Notes under the pieces: model-generated
The model's input: the letters and a program-made list of their open reading frames with translations, nothing else
The model's database searches: none
What the model was told of the DNA's origin: nothing
Translations under genes and position numbers: made by a program
Part shown: one piece after another, positions 24,349 to 37,900 of the stretch
Numbering within the stretch: position 1 is the stretch's first letter
Layout of the letters: each line of letters opens with the position of its first letter
Assembly: GCA_028095005.1 (NCBI GenBank)
Contig: CM051459.1
Span: forward strand, 319,302,513 to 319,366,512
Length of the DNA: 64,000 nt
DNA from: Rhynchospora pubera
Taxonomy: Eukaryota > Streptophyta > Magnoliopsida > Poales > Cyperaceae
Direction: 5' to 3'

Positions 24349-27090
24349 AAGACGATCACTACCTGAAAGAAGGACCTTTTTCCCTAAAAAAAAATTTAGT
24401 TATTTTCTTTGTTTCAATAGGACCAGAAGCTTAGTTACTGAAAGAGAGAGACTTCTGAAAAGAAAAAAAATATTAGAAAAAGGTAATAGAAATATCACTG
24501 TATATGCCATGCTTTGATGAAATGAAGATTTAAAGTCTCCTTCAGCGTTCCTTTCTCCTCTCTATTGCATATTCAAAAAAAAAAAAACTCATTCAGTCTG
24601 TTCAAAACCTTTTTTTGTTATTGTTTCTTTTGCTGTGTCCAGACTAAGCATCTCAATCAAAAAACCCTATTTCCCCTTTTATTATGTATTTGCTTCTCAT
24701 ATGATGATTATTCTATACTCCATGGTAAAGGAGTTCCTCTACTCCATGGTAAAGGAGTTCTCCAACCACAAGGAAGCTGCAGTCGAGATGAAGCTACAAA
24801 ACTGGCAGCATGGTGGTACCATCAAGGGTCTGGTTGTCAAGAACGCCGACCTGGTATCACCTTGCTGTCATGATTGATGGTGATCTTCAATGGTCCTTGT
24901 AAATAAAATCTTAAGACATGCTATGGTTTGATTGTCAAGAACGTCGACCATGGCATGGTTTAAAAAAAAGAGAAAACAATAGAAACAAAAAAAAAACAAG
25001 AAACACAAACAAACAGTTAAAAACATACATACATATATATACATATATATGCATGAAAATAAATTAAGAACTCATGAATGCATATGTCTTTTTTTTATTT
25101 TATAAAAAAAAGGGGAAATGGGGGTAAATTTAGAAATAATCTTCAGAAAATATGTAAACATGAGGTACTGGTCTGATTTACTTCAAAAGAGAGGGACCTT
25201 TAAGTAAAAATGTGGAAATTTTGTAAAAAAAAAAGAGGAAGAAACTCATACTTAAGTTCTGTCAGGTTTTAAAGTAAAAAAAAAAACAACACGTTAAAGT
25301 TTCTAAAAAAAAGAGGGGGAAAAGTCATGCTTAGGTCCTGCCAGGATCTAAGTAGAAAAGAAAACACACATGTCATTTTTTTTTTATAGCTTCTTTCCAA
25401 GATTAAGGATCTATCTGTCAAAAATAGCAATAGTAGTAAGTTTTTTTTTCTGAGCATTTATGCACTTATTCATATGTGATAGAAAAGGGGGGGGGGTGCA
25501 GAAACAAATCTGAAGTTGTTCTTCAAAAAAAAACAAAAAAAAAATCTATAAACAAAGCTTTAACTTGACTATTTCAAATGAAGATAAGTTTCAAACCAAA
25601 AGGATGCAGGAGTACCGCTAAAACATATACGTAGGTTTAAACCATGTCAAATTTTAAGTCAGAAGAAATATGATGAAGTAGTGAAACGATGGGTGGAAAT
25701 ATGGAAAAGCCAACATAAAATGATCCAATCTGTAAAACTTAGAAGCACGAAGTAGGCATGAAACACAACGGTGAAATAAGTAACCAATTTGCAAAACTCA
25801 AAACAAATTCAATCTGTGAGGTTCAGAAACTGGAAACTTGGAAAATAAACAAAAAATGATGAATTCAAAGTCTAAACTCAGACAAGGGTTAACATAGTAG
25901 GCTTGGAGAATAATTATCGATCCATGCCTTAAGGTGTTACATCATAGGCTCCCTGAGATGCTTTGAAAGGGGTGTTGAACTGAGAAAAATAAAAGGAACT
26001 TAGCACTATGCTTGTACACTGTATTAGGACTGGGCGACCACCTGACAAGCTAATTGGCTTCTAAGCACTAGCCAGCAAAACACCAAAAGCACATAGTATA
26101 TCCTAATTAAGCCTGAAAAATCAGTAAATCAAAATGGTGAAAACCTCAAACCAGACCTAGTCAATGCACAAGAAGTCAAATTGACAGCATGGAAGGTATT
26201 ACCTGTTCAATTGAAGTCATCGCCAGTCTTATGGAGCCATCTCAATAACACCTGGGCCGTCCGTCGTGGCCAAATGCTGTCCATAGATTCCAACTTGCTG
26301 TTCTGCCTCAACAACGATTAAGGGAGAAAGGATCCTCCGCAAGGGTTAAAATAGGTGAAATTGGGGGCATCAGTCGAAGGAGGAGAGACCTACGACATTG
26401 GTCATGCCTCCACTTGCGAAAGCCATGAATCTAACCCCCCCTAAATTTTGTCAGACCAACGAAGGGCTGACCAGTCAAACGCTCGTTGGAAGAGACGAAG
26501 AAGAGAAGGGAGAAAAGGAAAAGGAAATTTGACCTGTTTGACTAATCCGAATCTTGACAAGAATGGACGAACAGATCTCCGAATCAACGGTCATAGCCTG
26601 AAGGTCCAGATGGACTTGGAGCATCATGAATCAAAACACAGACAGTAGGGTCCATAAGTCGGAAGTGGATCGAGCTCAGACTCGTGCGGTCCACAAGCCT
26701 GAGCGCGAACCACGCGGCCCAACAACCCTCAGCCTATCCCCGTTGCTGATTCCCTGTGGCGCACAACGTACGACGATTCCCTGACGACAAAACACAAACA
26801 GCAAAGTTCAAACAATCAGAAAATTTTGCGAAGCAGAAACTTCAAAAAAAAATGCATTAAAAATAGCTAGATTGTCAGAAAAATTCTCATAAAATATCAA
26901 AATGTCAAGAAAAATATGAGGAACATTTTGATGTATTATGTTATGCTAAAACACCAAAGTAAGAATATTTTAAAATTAATAAGTTTAAGGGATGACCACA
27001 GATAATAATAAATTTATATTCATATGGCTAAATAAAAAAAAAAGAAGAAAAGGAAATAAGGCAAAAGAAAATCATTTTGAATATTCTTTG

Positions 27091-27207
27091 TTCTGGACAG
27101 CAGGTACATTTGAACAAATTATGTTCTGGACAGCAGGTACATCTGAATAGCTTATGTTCTGGACAGCAGGTACACTTGACATTCCTTATTCTGAGCAATA
27201 GGTACAG
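27091..27207 (+). repeat. 33-bp tandem repeat in element 1 LTR
   Basis: TTCTGGACAGCAGGTACA recurs at 27091, 27124 and 27156, with a degenerate fourth copy near 27189. Confidence 0.85.
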
Positions 27208-27299
27208 TCAAACGCTAAAGCCCGCAAACAAAAATTGAAATAAATAAAGTACATATATCACAAAAAAAAGAGGAGTTTAAGAGTACAAATTTAAAAACC

Positions 27300-27720
27300 C
27301 AAACTCAAATGTCCAGCTGGAGGTTGAAAATCTAAAACTCAAAAGTTGCAACTCTAAAGTCCAACTTAAGGTCCCTAATGCCAAAATGCAAAAAGTTCAA
27401 ACTTTAAACCAAGTCCGAAAATGTCGAGAACTAAAAGTCAAACTCAAAAGTTAAAATCCAAAATACTAACTTAAAAGTGCAAAACTTAAAAGCCGAATTC
27501 AAAAGTCCAAAATCCCAAAGTGCAAATTAAAAAGTCCAAACCTGAAACTGACACAAAGTCTAAAAGTGACATAAAGTCTAACTGACACAAAGTCTAAAAG
27601 TGACATAAAGTCTAAGTGACACAAAATCTAAAAATGACACAAAGTCAAAATGGCACAAAGCCTAAAAGTGACTCAAAAGACACAAAGTCTAAAACGACAT
27701 AAAGTCTTAAAAGTCAAAAG
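27300..27720 (+). repeat. Simple-sequence region (AAAGTCYAAA-type repeats)
   Basis: Dozens of diverged copies of AAAGTC(C/T)AAA and GACA(C/T)AAAGTCTAA with about 16-20 bp spacing fill this part of U5. No coding potential is seen. Confidence 0.75.
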
Positions 27721-27789
27721 TTCGTCCCTTCAAGACTGCATCGCGTTTCGCCCTGAAGGAGACACCCTCCCGATGTTCAGATTGAGATA

Positions 27790-28190
27790 AAGGAAAAGTC
27801 AATTCTGAATTATCACTGAAGTTCCTGTCAAGAGAAGGCATAGCGCATCTGTACTCACGACTTGAACGAAAATCCTAAAAAACCCCTAAATTCCTCAAAA
27901 CGATTGAGAACTGACATAGAATACCCTATTTTCTAGCGTTGGACTCAAATCTAACAGCCTGTTTCTACAAGTTCACAGCATGTTTGACCAGAGGCAGACT
28001 GAAACCTGATGCCCAGATGACCAGAAGAAAAGTCAATCGGTGGCCATCACCCAAGTTCCCGTCAAGAGAAGGCATAGCGCATCTGTACTCAAGACTTGAA
28101 CGAAATCCCAAAATCTCTAAACCTCCGAACGATTGAGGATTGATCTAGGATATCAAATTTCCTAGTGTCGAACTCAAAAAATCTCTGTAA
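27790..28190 (+). repeat. 234-bp tandem duplication in element 1 U5
   Basis: GTCAAGAGAAGGCATAGCGC at 27827 recurs at 28061. Similarity extends on both sides for about 130-170 bp, including ACTTGAACGAAA and TTTTCTAGCGTTGGACTC / TTTCCTAGTGTCGAACTC. Confidence 0.85.
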
Positions 28191-28674
28191 CGGCACTAAG
28201 CTTGACACAGCAGGGTAAAAGCAACCTAAATGTCTTAAAATGTGAAAATAAAGAATTAAACCATATCATTCATGTTTGCATGGCTCTGTTAAAGTAGCTG
28301 CCTTTCTGCATTATTTTCTTCTACCCTGAAACTCCCTATCAAGACACAAGACACTATCCTTTTAAAATGGACTTCATCCACTTACTGCATTTAAACTTTG
28401 ATTATCCCGATCTAGAGGTGCTCTTGGCTCAGGCCGTAACTGAGTCCGGAGGTAATTAACAGTAGGGGCTTGCGCCTGCTGGAAAAAAAGGACCTACGAC
28501 AAACAATCAACTCTCGAGGTACTTGGAGCCGCATTAGTGCCCTTCGCTCGTTTGGAATGGGCAGTAACGACGGGTCTCAAGATGCTCGAGGGGTATCTGA
28601 TCCGCATTTTCTTCGCCCCATAGAGGACTATCTGATCTTCCGTGGTCGGACTGAAAAAAGTGCGAGACAGGTTC

Positions 28675-28692
28675 TGGCACGCCCGGTGGGAC
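28675..28692 (+). other. Primer binding site of element 1
   Basis: TGGCACGCCCGGTGGGAC begins with the TGG expected to pair with a tRNA CCA end. It follows the LTR end by 5 nt and is identical to the site at 49713-49730 in element 2. I did not establish which tRNA primes it. Confidence 0.75.
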
Positions 28693-28809
28693 ATTTTTCT
28701 CCTCTCATCAGGGCATAATCAAAGTTTAAATGTATAGATGGAATTAAGTCCATAACATCCAAAGAAAAATGCTAATGATTGACTCTGAGTTCTCTCCATT
28801 GCAGGAATC

Positions 28810-31800
28810 ATGTTTACCTGGAGTCAAATCGTGAAAGGCGAGCGTCTCCGCCACAGGAAGGCAGCAGCGACCGGGACTCTCTATGTGCCCGTTCAAGCTG
28901 TCGTGCAAATCTCTCCCGTGATGCTTGCTGGTGAAGCATCAGTGAAAGTCTCTGGAAAGCCCGCCCTTAGCACCAAGAAGGGACAGGCAGCAACCACCCA
29001 TGTCAAGGGGGCAACAGCCCCAAAACTCAAAAAGCAGAAGAGGACCAGGATCTCGAGGGCCCAAGCTCTCCACCTGGTCCAACAACCCGATACCATCACT
29101 GATCTGTCCCTCAGCAACACCTTCGCCCCCCTACATGTGCTCAAAAAGGGAGGTGAGGCGATGCGCCTCAGAGAGGATTGGGAGCTCCCTATGTATGCCC
29201 CCGTCTCGGAAACAGAGAAAGTGACCCACCCAAAACACCAGGCGGTGGAGGCCATTCATGCGGCCTTCAGAATTGTCAAAAGATCCCGCAATTCCCGCAG
29301 GATTGTCACCGCAATCCCTGCCAACCCCAACAAGCCGTCCATCAAGGACAGGCTCAGGTTCCCGGCGCAGCAAAGGCTCCGCTTTCCCTATCGCGAGGAC
29401 AACCGAGAGGGAGACGCGGACTATAGTGCGTCAGAAAAAAGGACTGTGGCCCACCCGCCTTCAGTCTTCGACCGGCTTACCTTTCCATCACTCCAACCCA
29501 ACGCCCGCTCAATGAAGGCCAAAGGAAAAGTGAAGAAGGTCTGGAAGCCCAAGCAACCGGAACCCATCCCCGCTCCTGAGCAAAACACAGGGGGCACCAA
29601 GCGATGGGTGCCAAAAGGAAAAGATACCTCTCTGGCTAGCCAGGTGGCGAGTCAGATGATGAAAAATAAAACCAAAAAGAAATATGTGATGAGGAAGAAG
29701 CGGAATGCTGATTCTGTCTCAGTATACCATGTGTCAGTTGATGACGATGAGGATGATGATGAGGAAACGGCGGAAGTCCGTATGGTTGGGACAGGTTCCC
29801 AGGAACCGCCTCACTCCGAAAGTGTCCCCGTGGAAACACGAGGACAGAAAGGAAAAGCTTCAGCATCTAAACCTCCCAAACGGGTAGGCCGGCCCAGGAA
29901 CCGCAGCCCGGTAATAGAGGAAATTGTCCAACAGACCACTGATAACATCGCAAGTGATGAAGAGGATCCAAATTTGGACCATGGAAGTTCATCTGAGGAT
30001 GTCGATGAAGAAATTGAAATCCTCGAGGAAATATCTGATGAGATGGCCCAGCTTCGCAAGGAGCTGGAAGAGAAAACCAAACAACTTGAGCAACTCCAAG
30101 CGGAGAATGCTCGGGTAACCGCGGCATGCGCGGAAGTCCAGAAACACATGGCCAAAAAGGGGGCACGCCCAAGCTATGCTGTTTCAAACAATGACATGCC
30201 AAAATCAACCGAAACCCAAGGAATGGCTCCTAAACCAAAATCCAAAAACAAAAAGAAAACCAAGAAATCCCACTCCAAAATAGTGCGGGAAAAGGATAGC
30301 AGCTCCAGTGAAACCTCTGAAGAGGAGTTGCTTGAAAGAAAGGAAACCAACATCATTGACCCTGAGGATATGATGGAAAGGATGCAAAGGGCCATGGATC
30401 AGAAACTGCAATCTCTAGGGATTGGGGGCACTCAATTGCCCGTCAATTTCACAGGCCGGCCTTACCCCGCAAGGTTTGACCAGCTGGATTACCCGAAGGG
30501 ATATATAGTACCAAAATTCAAGGTATTTGATGGGGTTGGAAACAAAATTACCCCAAGTCAACATCTGTCACACTTTATAACCTCCTGTGGAAACACTGCC
30601 CGAAGGGAGGAATGGCTATTAAGGCAATTTTCACAAAGTCTGTCTGGAGTAGCATTCGACTGGTATGCCTCTCTCGAGGCAGACAGTATCAAAAGCTGGA
30701 AAGAAATGGCAAATGCCTTTTGTGCAAGGTTCAGGACGACTCCGCATCGGGTCTCTGTTACCAATCTAGTCAATGCCAGACAAAAACAAGGCGAGTCTGT
30801 CTCTGACTACGTGTCAAGGTGAGAAACCATGTACACAGGATGCCAGTCCAACATAAGTGAATCTGAGGCGGTGCGTATGCTCTTGAACAGCATCCATGCG
30901 CCGATGAAAGTATGGATGGTGGGACACAATGTCACCACCTTTGAACATTTGGTAGCCATGGTTGCTCGATACGAGGAAGTGGAACCTGAAATGAACCAGC
31001 TGTACCATTCCGCTAAGGAAAAAGACAAAGAAAAGGGAAAGAAGCTGGAAATCAAAACAACAAAGGCAGTCAAAGCCGTCACTAACCAGGCTGAAGGCAC
31101 TGGTAATACCCAATGGGGAAAGAATGGCGAGACGAAGGATGGAAATCCACAGTCCAGGGCTCAAAGGCCAACACTCAGGGAGCTGAAAAGCAAGCCCTAC
31201 TCATTCAAAAAAGAGAAAACTCTAAAGCTGTTTAAACAAGCTATGGAAGTTCTCGAGGTTCGATTGCCCCAATGCAAAAGGCCCGAGGAAGAGGACAAAG
31301 TAAACCACCCTAACTACTGTGTGTTTCACAGAGTTTTGGGTCATAACATAGAGGATTGCTATGTCTTTAAGGATTGGCTCGAACAAAAAATCCAAGAAGG
31401 AGCAATCTCTCTCCATGATGACGCCAGGCAGGAGCCAGCTCCTCATGCCGTCTCAAATGGAACCCCAAGTGCCAGCTCTCGTCGTGTCTCGGTCACTACT
31501 GATGGAAAACCGCCCACGACATGGAGCGTATATTTGAACAAAAACACCAGAAAGAAGTTGAGAGCCTTGCAGGCCGAACCTCAACTCAAATGGAAGAGCC
31601 CTATCATACCAGTGGTCCCAAAAAGACTCAAACCAATGAAAATACAACCGAAACCAATGACCCGTGACGCAAGAACGGGTAATGTAAGATCTAGACCGGC
31701 GTTCTGGAGGAAAACCTCTCCCGAAACCATCAAAGATCCCTATGTTCAAGAAAAACCAACACAAGCAACCCTCGCTGATTTCATCTCCCCCAAGGTCGCT

Positions 31801-31920
31801 GCTCAAATTAGCGGACAAGTGTGGCGGGAGTTGAAAGGCGAAGGAAAAGAAAAGAAAGAAGAGGAGTTCTGGACAGCCGCATGCCATCATGTCTCAGGTA
31901 ATGAGGGAGAACATGAATAA
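28810..31920 (+). pseudogene. Element 1 Gag (structural protein) with one internal stop
   Basis: The ATG at 28810 follows a CATTGCAG/G acceptor-like site at 28804. The first 550 codons are low-complexity: basic N terminus, acidic patches, and a coiled coil near 30020-30150 (EEISDEMAQLRKELEEKTKQ). A Retrotrans_gag capsid domain follows (FKVFDGVGNKITPSQHLSHF, LSGVAFDWYASL) and is cut by an in-frame TGA at 30820-30822. The same frame resumes at once and runs to a TAA at 31918-31920. The second part holds the end of the capsid domain and a C-x2-H-x4-H-x4-C knuckle at about 31318-31360 (CVFHRVLGHNIEDC). Plant gypsy Gag proteins often use this CHHC version. After the TAA the frame stays open into the protease ORF, so the original polyprotein was probably continuous. 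Confidence 0.88.
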
Positions 31921-34900
31921 CCCTCTGACCAACAGGAGCCGGCACAGGCAGGCGCCAGACCTCCCGAAACCTCAACAACAAATGAACAAAACCTCACTGA
32001 GTCATCGTCCAGCTCAGTCCCAACCCAACATACCTGGTCGACGGTTACTGTTCAACCTATGACCCAATCAGGAAAGAAAAAGAAAGAGATCCTTGAAATA
32101 AAGAAATTGGATAAGGCCCTTATCCGCAAAGGAAAGAAGCCGGACCGAATGACCCTACCTTTCAAGATCAATGGCCAAGATCGTAAAGTGTTCGTAGACA
32201 TTCATGATGAATGTCTAGATTCAGAAGGTATCCCAAGCCTAAAGAATCTGGGGTTCAACCTTGTCATACCAAAGAAAAAGGGAGAATCCGGGATTCCACC
32301 AGAAACCATTGCAATACTAGCAGAGCATGTGTCTGAATTGATGAAACAAACCATTGCTGTGACTAGTTTTGTAAGAAACCAAGTAAACAAAGAGGCTTCC
32401 ACCTCAACCGATACCCAAAATGCCCAAGATGTTCCCGGTTTCACTGATGAGGAATATGAATGGTCTGATCCGGACCCTCCCAGCCAAGATGAAAGCTACG
32501 ATTTTGGTAGCAACTTTGACAGTGATGAGGAAAGAGGAGGTGGTGACTTTGCTGAAATCTCCTGCAGTGCCATCTCGACATCGGCAATAAATGCACACCC
32601 GGAGGATAGCTCGGGAGAAAAAGGGGAAAAGCTCACTAAAGAAGAGGAAATGGAAATGATTGCGCAAATAGAGGAGGCTACACAGGCCATTCTCTCTTCC
32701 GCAGTCATAAACCAAAACCCATCGGAAGATGATGATGCCTTCTATAAGGCGCTGGAGGGATGCCAGCCGGCCAGTTACAGGAGGATAAAAATGTATATGA
32801 AAGCAAGGGAACAATGGAGAGACCTCTCTTACTGGTGCGGTCAAACCAACCTTCATCCCATCCTGGAGGCAGAAATCGCCTTGAACCCAGCCTGGTGGGT
32901 CCAAGAGCTTATGCATGGCGATGATGTGGACCAATTGCTAGCATCATGGCTGGCAAATAGGTTCTGGACCAAGGAAACACCTCTCAACATCTCTAAACAA
33001 AAAACCCATGAACCCGCAGAGCACTGCAGATACCTGAGTGATGCCGGGGAATCAGAAGAAGAAGCCGAGGAAGAAGGCGATGATTCACTACCACACATCT
33101 CTTTCAATGCTGTGGCGGAGTATGTGGACTTTCTGATGCAACTAAAAATTCAAGAGCCTGACTTGTTCCAACAGGAATTAAGGGTTGATGAGGAGATAGA
33201 AAATATGTCAGACTCGGATACCTATGAGCAACAAATTGAAAATATGGCCATAAAGAAAGCCGCGGTGGATGTTGTGGTACAAAATGGATGGGACAAGAAA
33301 GACCCAGACCCAAACCACCCCACAGATTTTGAAATCATGCGTGCGCATTTGGAAAGCGCGGAGGATTCACACCTCTGGGAGAATATCGAGGTTACTGAAA
33401 CTGACCTCGCGGAATATGAAAACAACATGGGTAACCGAGCCCACCTCAGCCAAAACGACCAAACTTTCCTGGCTGAGGAGGACCAGGCTGATGAATTCTC
33501 CCAATACCTCAGGAACCTGAGAATCTCGGACCCGGTCGGCTACCATGGTGTGCTGAACCCTGAAAACCCTCAACAATATCGGGGATATGAAAGGCAAGTC
33601 ATAACCAGGACTGTAAGGAAAATAGCTGATGAGACGGGGCGCGAGGAAGGAGAAATAAGTCCAGAAGCGACCCCACCAAGAACCACTCGACGCCGTAGAT
33701 CCAGGAGGATTCGGCGCTCCAGGCGCACATCGGGTCCCAGAACCGAGGTGACATTCCCTACCCAAACACAAGCAGTTGAGACCTCCAACCAAGTCGATAC
33801 TGCTCAGGGTGAGTCATCCCAGCAAGCCCCTGAAGAAGAAGAATACAATGAACATGACAGCCTGGTAGAATGGTATGTGTCTGAGCTCAGGGAACTGAGG
33901 ATCACAAACCCAAGGGCCTTCCGCCGAGCTACCCACCCCAAAGATCCAGACTTTACGGAGGAATTTGAAAGAGAAGCCATAGCAACCGTCTTAAAAGAGG
34001 TTAACAAAGGCAAAACTCCCCAGTGCTCTGACTCTGAGGATAGCGGAGGTTCTCCGCGATTCTTCTTCTGCGGAAAGACATCTGATGGAAACGCCCAAAA
34101 TGGCAAATCCGATAGCGATGAAGAAGAAACAGAAAGGGAGCCTGAGGTGGAATCTGACCATGAAGAACCTCAACCAAGCACCCTCCAAGGAAGTTCAATC
34201 CTGATGGCATCTGGGTCTGGTCCGCCAGCCGATATAACCTCAGCTTTTGAAGGGTTGAATATCTCACAAGCAACCAGGATCCTCTCATACATGGAACATC
34301 TGAGACGGGAAGACCCTGCATTCCTAAACTTTATAGTTCAGCACGCTGAGATGTTACAACAACCAGGAGCCAGTTATGAAAGGCTCAGGAGAACCCATCC
34401 CCGGGAAACCGCCCGTTTTCGGGCACAAATAGAAAGGTTGTACAAAATCTCAAATGATATTGACAATGATAGCGGCGATGATGATGGTTCCGAAGCCGGA
34501 AACTGCCGTTACATCAGCGGTTCAGGGTCTGATGATTCTGAGTCCGAAAATTATGACCACCGTTCCGCCCGAATTGCAGCTTGGACGGATGACGATGAAC
34601 CTTCCTTAAAACCATGTAATAAAAGAAGACAACAAGGAAGAAATGCTCGCATAACTGTCCGGCCTCAACCCGAATGGGATGACAATGCACGACATGAGCT
34701 GGAACAAGCCATCGCGGAAACCGAGGCCATGACAACCAGCGAACTCATGAGAAACTTAAGGGTAAATGGTGATGATGACGCTTATTGCCCCACCGAGGAT
34801 GATGAGGAAGAGGTCAAGAGCCCTAAAGCCCTTAGAGTATACCAAAGAAGAAAAAAGCCAACAAACGAGAAGGAAATAATAACCTATCAAAGAAGAAACA

Positions 34901-37900
34901 AAGGAACCAATAAAGGAAAGAAAAAGTTGCTCAAAGGAGAATCCTCTCGTGATGACGCCACCTGCCACCGAGTTGGCCATCATGACTCTGACAAAGGTGA
35001 GCCCTCTGAAGTGCCACCACCACAGGCCGAAACCCCAGAAGGAAACCAAACCAACCCGGAGGAAATAGCATACGACTATGAAATTGTGCTAGACCCTGCT
35101 GAACAAATGGACCCTGCCGATCTGCAAGGGCGGCAACCAAGAATGGTAAATTTGGACATCCATATCCCTAACATCCCGGGCCAACCTGACCTTACTCTTG
35201 AGGAGTTGGGAGAAATAGTACGGCAAATGGTCAACCAGATCTGGGAAGCCACAGCCACTGAAGAGGCAGAGGGAGAAAATGAACCCGCTGAACCAGAGAC
35301 AGAGGAGAATGTCAGCGCTGAACAGGGGGCAGCTGCCACCTCTACTAATGACCAAGCTGAAAACACCGCCCTTTCAAGCCAAAACCAGGAAAAAGGCCAG
35401 GACCAAAGCTCTGAATCATGCCAAATGATAACCATTGAGGATGACTCAGGCTCGGAAGAGCCTGAACAAGAGGAGCTCCCCGAAGAAGAATACCAATCCC
35501 TCGCTGACCCTGTTGGGTGGATGAATCACCTGGTCAACCGAGTGGAAGAACCCAACAAGGGAGCCGGATGGCAAGGAAGTGATGACGAGCTGGAACCAGG
35601 ACACCCTTACCTGGTCGAGCTGCAACCCTTTGTCCTAGATCCTTGGCCCAAAAGGCGGTTGCCAACAAACTCTAAGCAAACTGGCGAAATACGAGCCTCC
35701 TCTTTACCATGGGTAGAAAGGATAAGGCATAACAGATCACGGAGGGAGATATGCTCGCTGGAATATGCCCGAATCAGAAACCTGGTGTCCCCTCTCGCCA
35801 ATCAACATCTGGAAACAGAAGCAGAAATCACCCAACAGTTCCGGCAAGCGTCAATCGTGGAGGGTATAGAGGGTTATGAGCCGTCTCCTCACTATCCCAT
35901 CCCCAGTACATGGCCCAGGCATTACGCAGATGACACAATAAAAGGGTATTATGATCCCGAAGTGTTCATCAGCATCCAAAAGGAAACCATCGCCGATGCG
36001 CGAAAATTAAAGAATGCCGCCAAGGGGCAAGGTACTTCCGAAAATTGTCGGGCAATCACTGTGAGCGAGTCTGACACAGACGGCGAGGAGGAGGAATCTC
36101 CAACAACCCAAGGTGACAGCTCACAAAGTGAACCAAAACTCACTCAAAAGGAAATAGCCAAGCTAAAAGAAAGCCCGCTTAAATCACGCGCGGCGCACAG
36201 CTCAAGGGAAACGGCTCAAGAAGTCACAACGGATGGCCCCGCCCACCGCACAAGGTCAAAGCAAGCACAGCCGAGCACCGCTTTAGACAGGGGGCGAGCC
36301 CAACAACCATCACAGGAAGATAGCGCTGCCTTTACTTCAAGGGAAAAGCGTCAACTCCTAATAGACCTGGATTTCTGCACAAATGCTCTGAGAAGAATGA
36401 CCAGGCAAAATATCGAGATACAAACCTTAGTCGAGAATCTAATAGCTAGGCTAAAGACTGAGCGAAAGGAAAGAATCTCGATAGAGACGGAGCTCAAGGC
36501 ATTGAAGGATCGCGCCCAGAAACAGGGGGCAGGTCAGAAAAAGGCCATGAAGCCTGGCCATGCTACCTCAGGCAACTCAGGAAACCTCCCACAAAGAAGG
36601 AGAGAGGCCGGTATAGTCATTCAAGAAGGACAAAGACCAAAACCCAAAACCAATCATCCCCCAGGAAAAGGGAAAGGGAAAGCCAATGCAGAAAACCACC
36701 ACCACAAACCAAAGCACCTCTGGTCTCGTGATAGCTCGTTCGGGGGTCCTGAAACAGGTCGGCAAGAAAGAGGTGAGAGTTCGCGCACGCGGGCGTGCCC
36801 TCCCACCAGGTATGAGTCTGGCCATTTGAGACACAGAAGTGCCGAAACCAATTCAACCCAACAAATAAAAAATGGACAAAACCACACAGGGCAATACCAT
36901 ATGAAAATGAAATTGGTTAAGCTCGACGACGCTTCCCCTTGCAACAAATTGCCACATAAAATCAAGATAACAGGGAAACTGAAACCAAAACATGAAGGTT
37001 CCGATGGGCACTTCCGACACAGGAACCGTATAAACCCATGGGAAATGCCAGAAGCCGAAAATAGGGCACTTCAGGCACAAACCACAAATAGACATACAAA
37101 ACCACATAAAGCAAAGAAAGGAAATGATGCCGAAAGAAAGGCGTACTGCCGATACCACCAAGTCTGGGGGCACTCCAGGGAGGAATGCCTGACATGGTCT
37201 TGGAATGACAATGACCCGTCAGATGAAGAAACAGAAGACGAAGTGTGCCGCGCCATAACCCGGGGTGCAAGCTCTCAAACCCCTGACGAAGAAACTGCCT
37301 CTGAATGTGAACATGATACTGAGGGGGAACTACAGTATAGTAGCTCAGAAGAGGAGCCCGTTGTGCTGGCAATCAACTCCGCTGCAGTCGGACCACTGGG
37401 GAGTGATACTGACCAAAGCGAAACGGAGGAAAGAGAAATCAAACCGCCACCAAAACCAAACAAGGTGTCCAACCTGATCCAACAGGTCTCTACTAGAATC
37501 CGACCAAACATGAAAAACCACTGCAATGTCAGTCTGAGATCGGGCACTAGGATACCTGAAAGACAACCTCCCAGGGAGATAACCAACAGTGGAACAAGGA
37601 ACAGAAGTGAAACCACAATAGAAAGTGAAACAAGGTCCGATAGCAGGCCTAAAATGTCCGTGGGAGATTACAATGTGGTCGCTCATTTGCGGAAAATCCC
37701 CTCACTGCTCAGCGTCTTCGATGCCTTAATGGTATCTCGGGAGCTGCGTGATGCCTTGATCTATGCGCTGCATAACCCTGCCAGCTTCCAGGCCTATTTC
37801 GCCCAAGAAACCCGCGAGGAGGTGGCACAGATCGACCAGGAACCATACATTACCTTCACAGATGAGGACCTGATGGCGGGCACGGCCGACCACAATCGAC

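Larger units (their letters stand above)
22700..28669 (+). repeat. 5' LTR of element 1 (left boundary approximate)
   Basis: The right end is taken as ...GCGAGACA at 28669, five bases before the primer site. A TATA box at 24341 implies U3 of up to about 1.6 kb and a very long R-U5 of about 4.3 kb. The final 270 bp (28406-28692) closely resemble 49453-49730 of element 2. The interior holds short tandem repeats and no gene. The left end could lie anywhere between about 22.6 and 24 kb. Confidence 0.6.
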
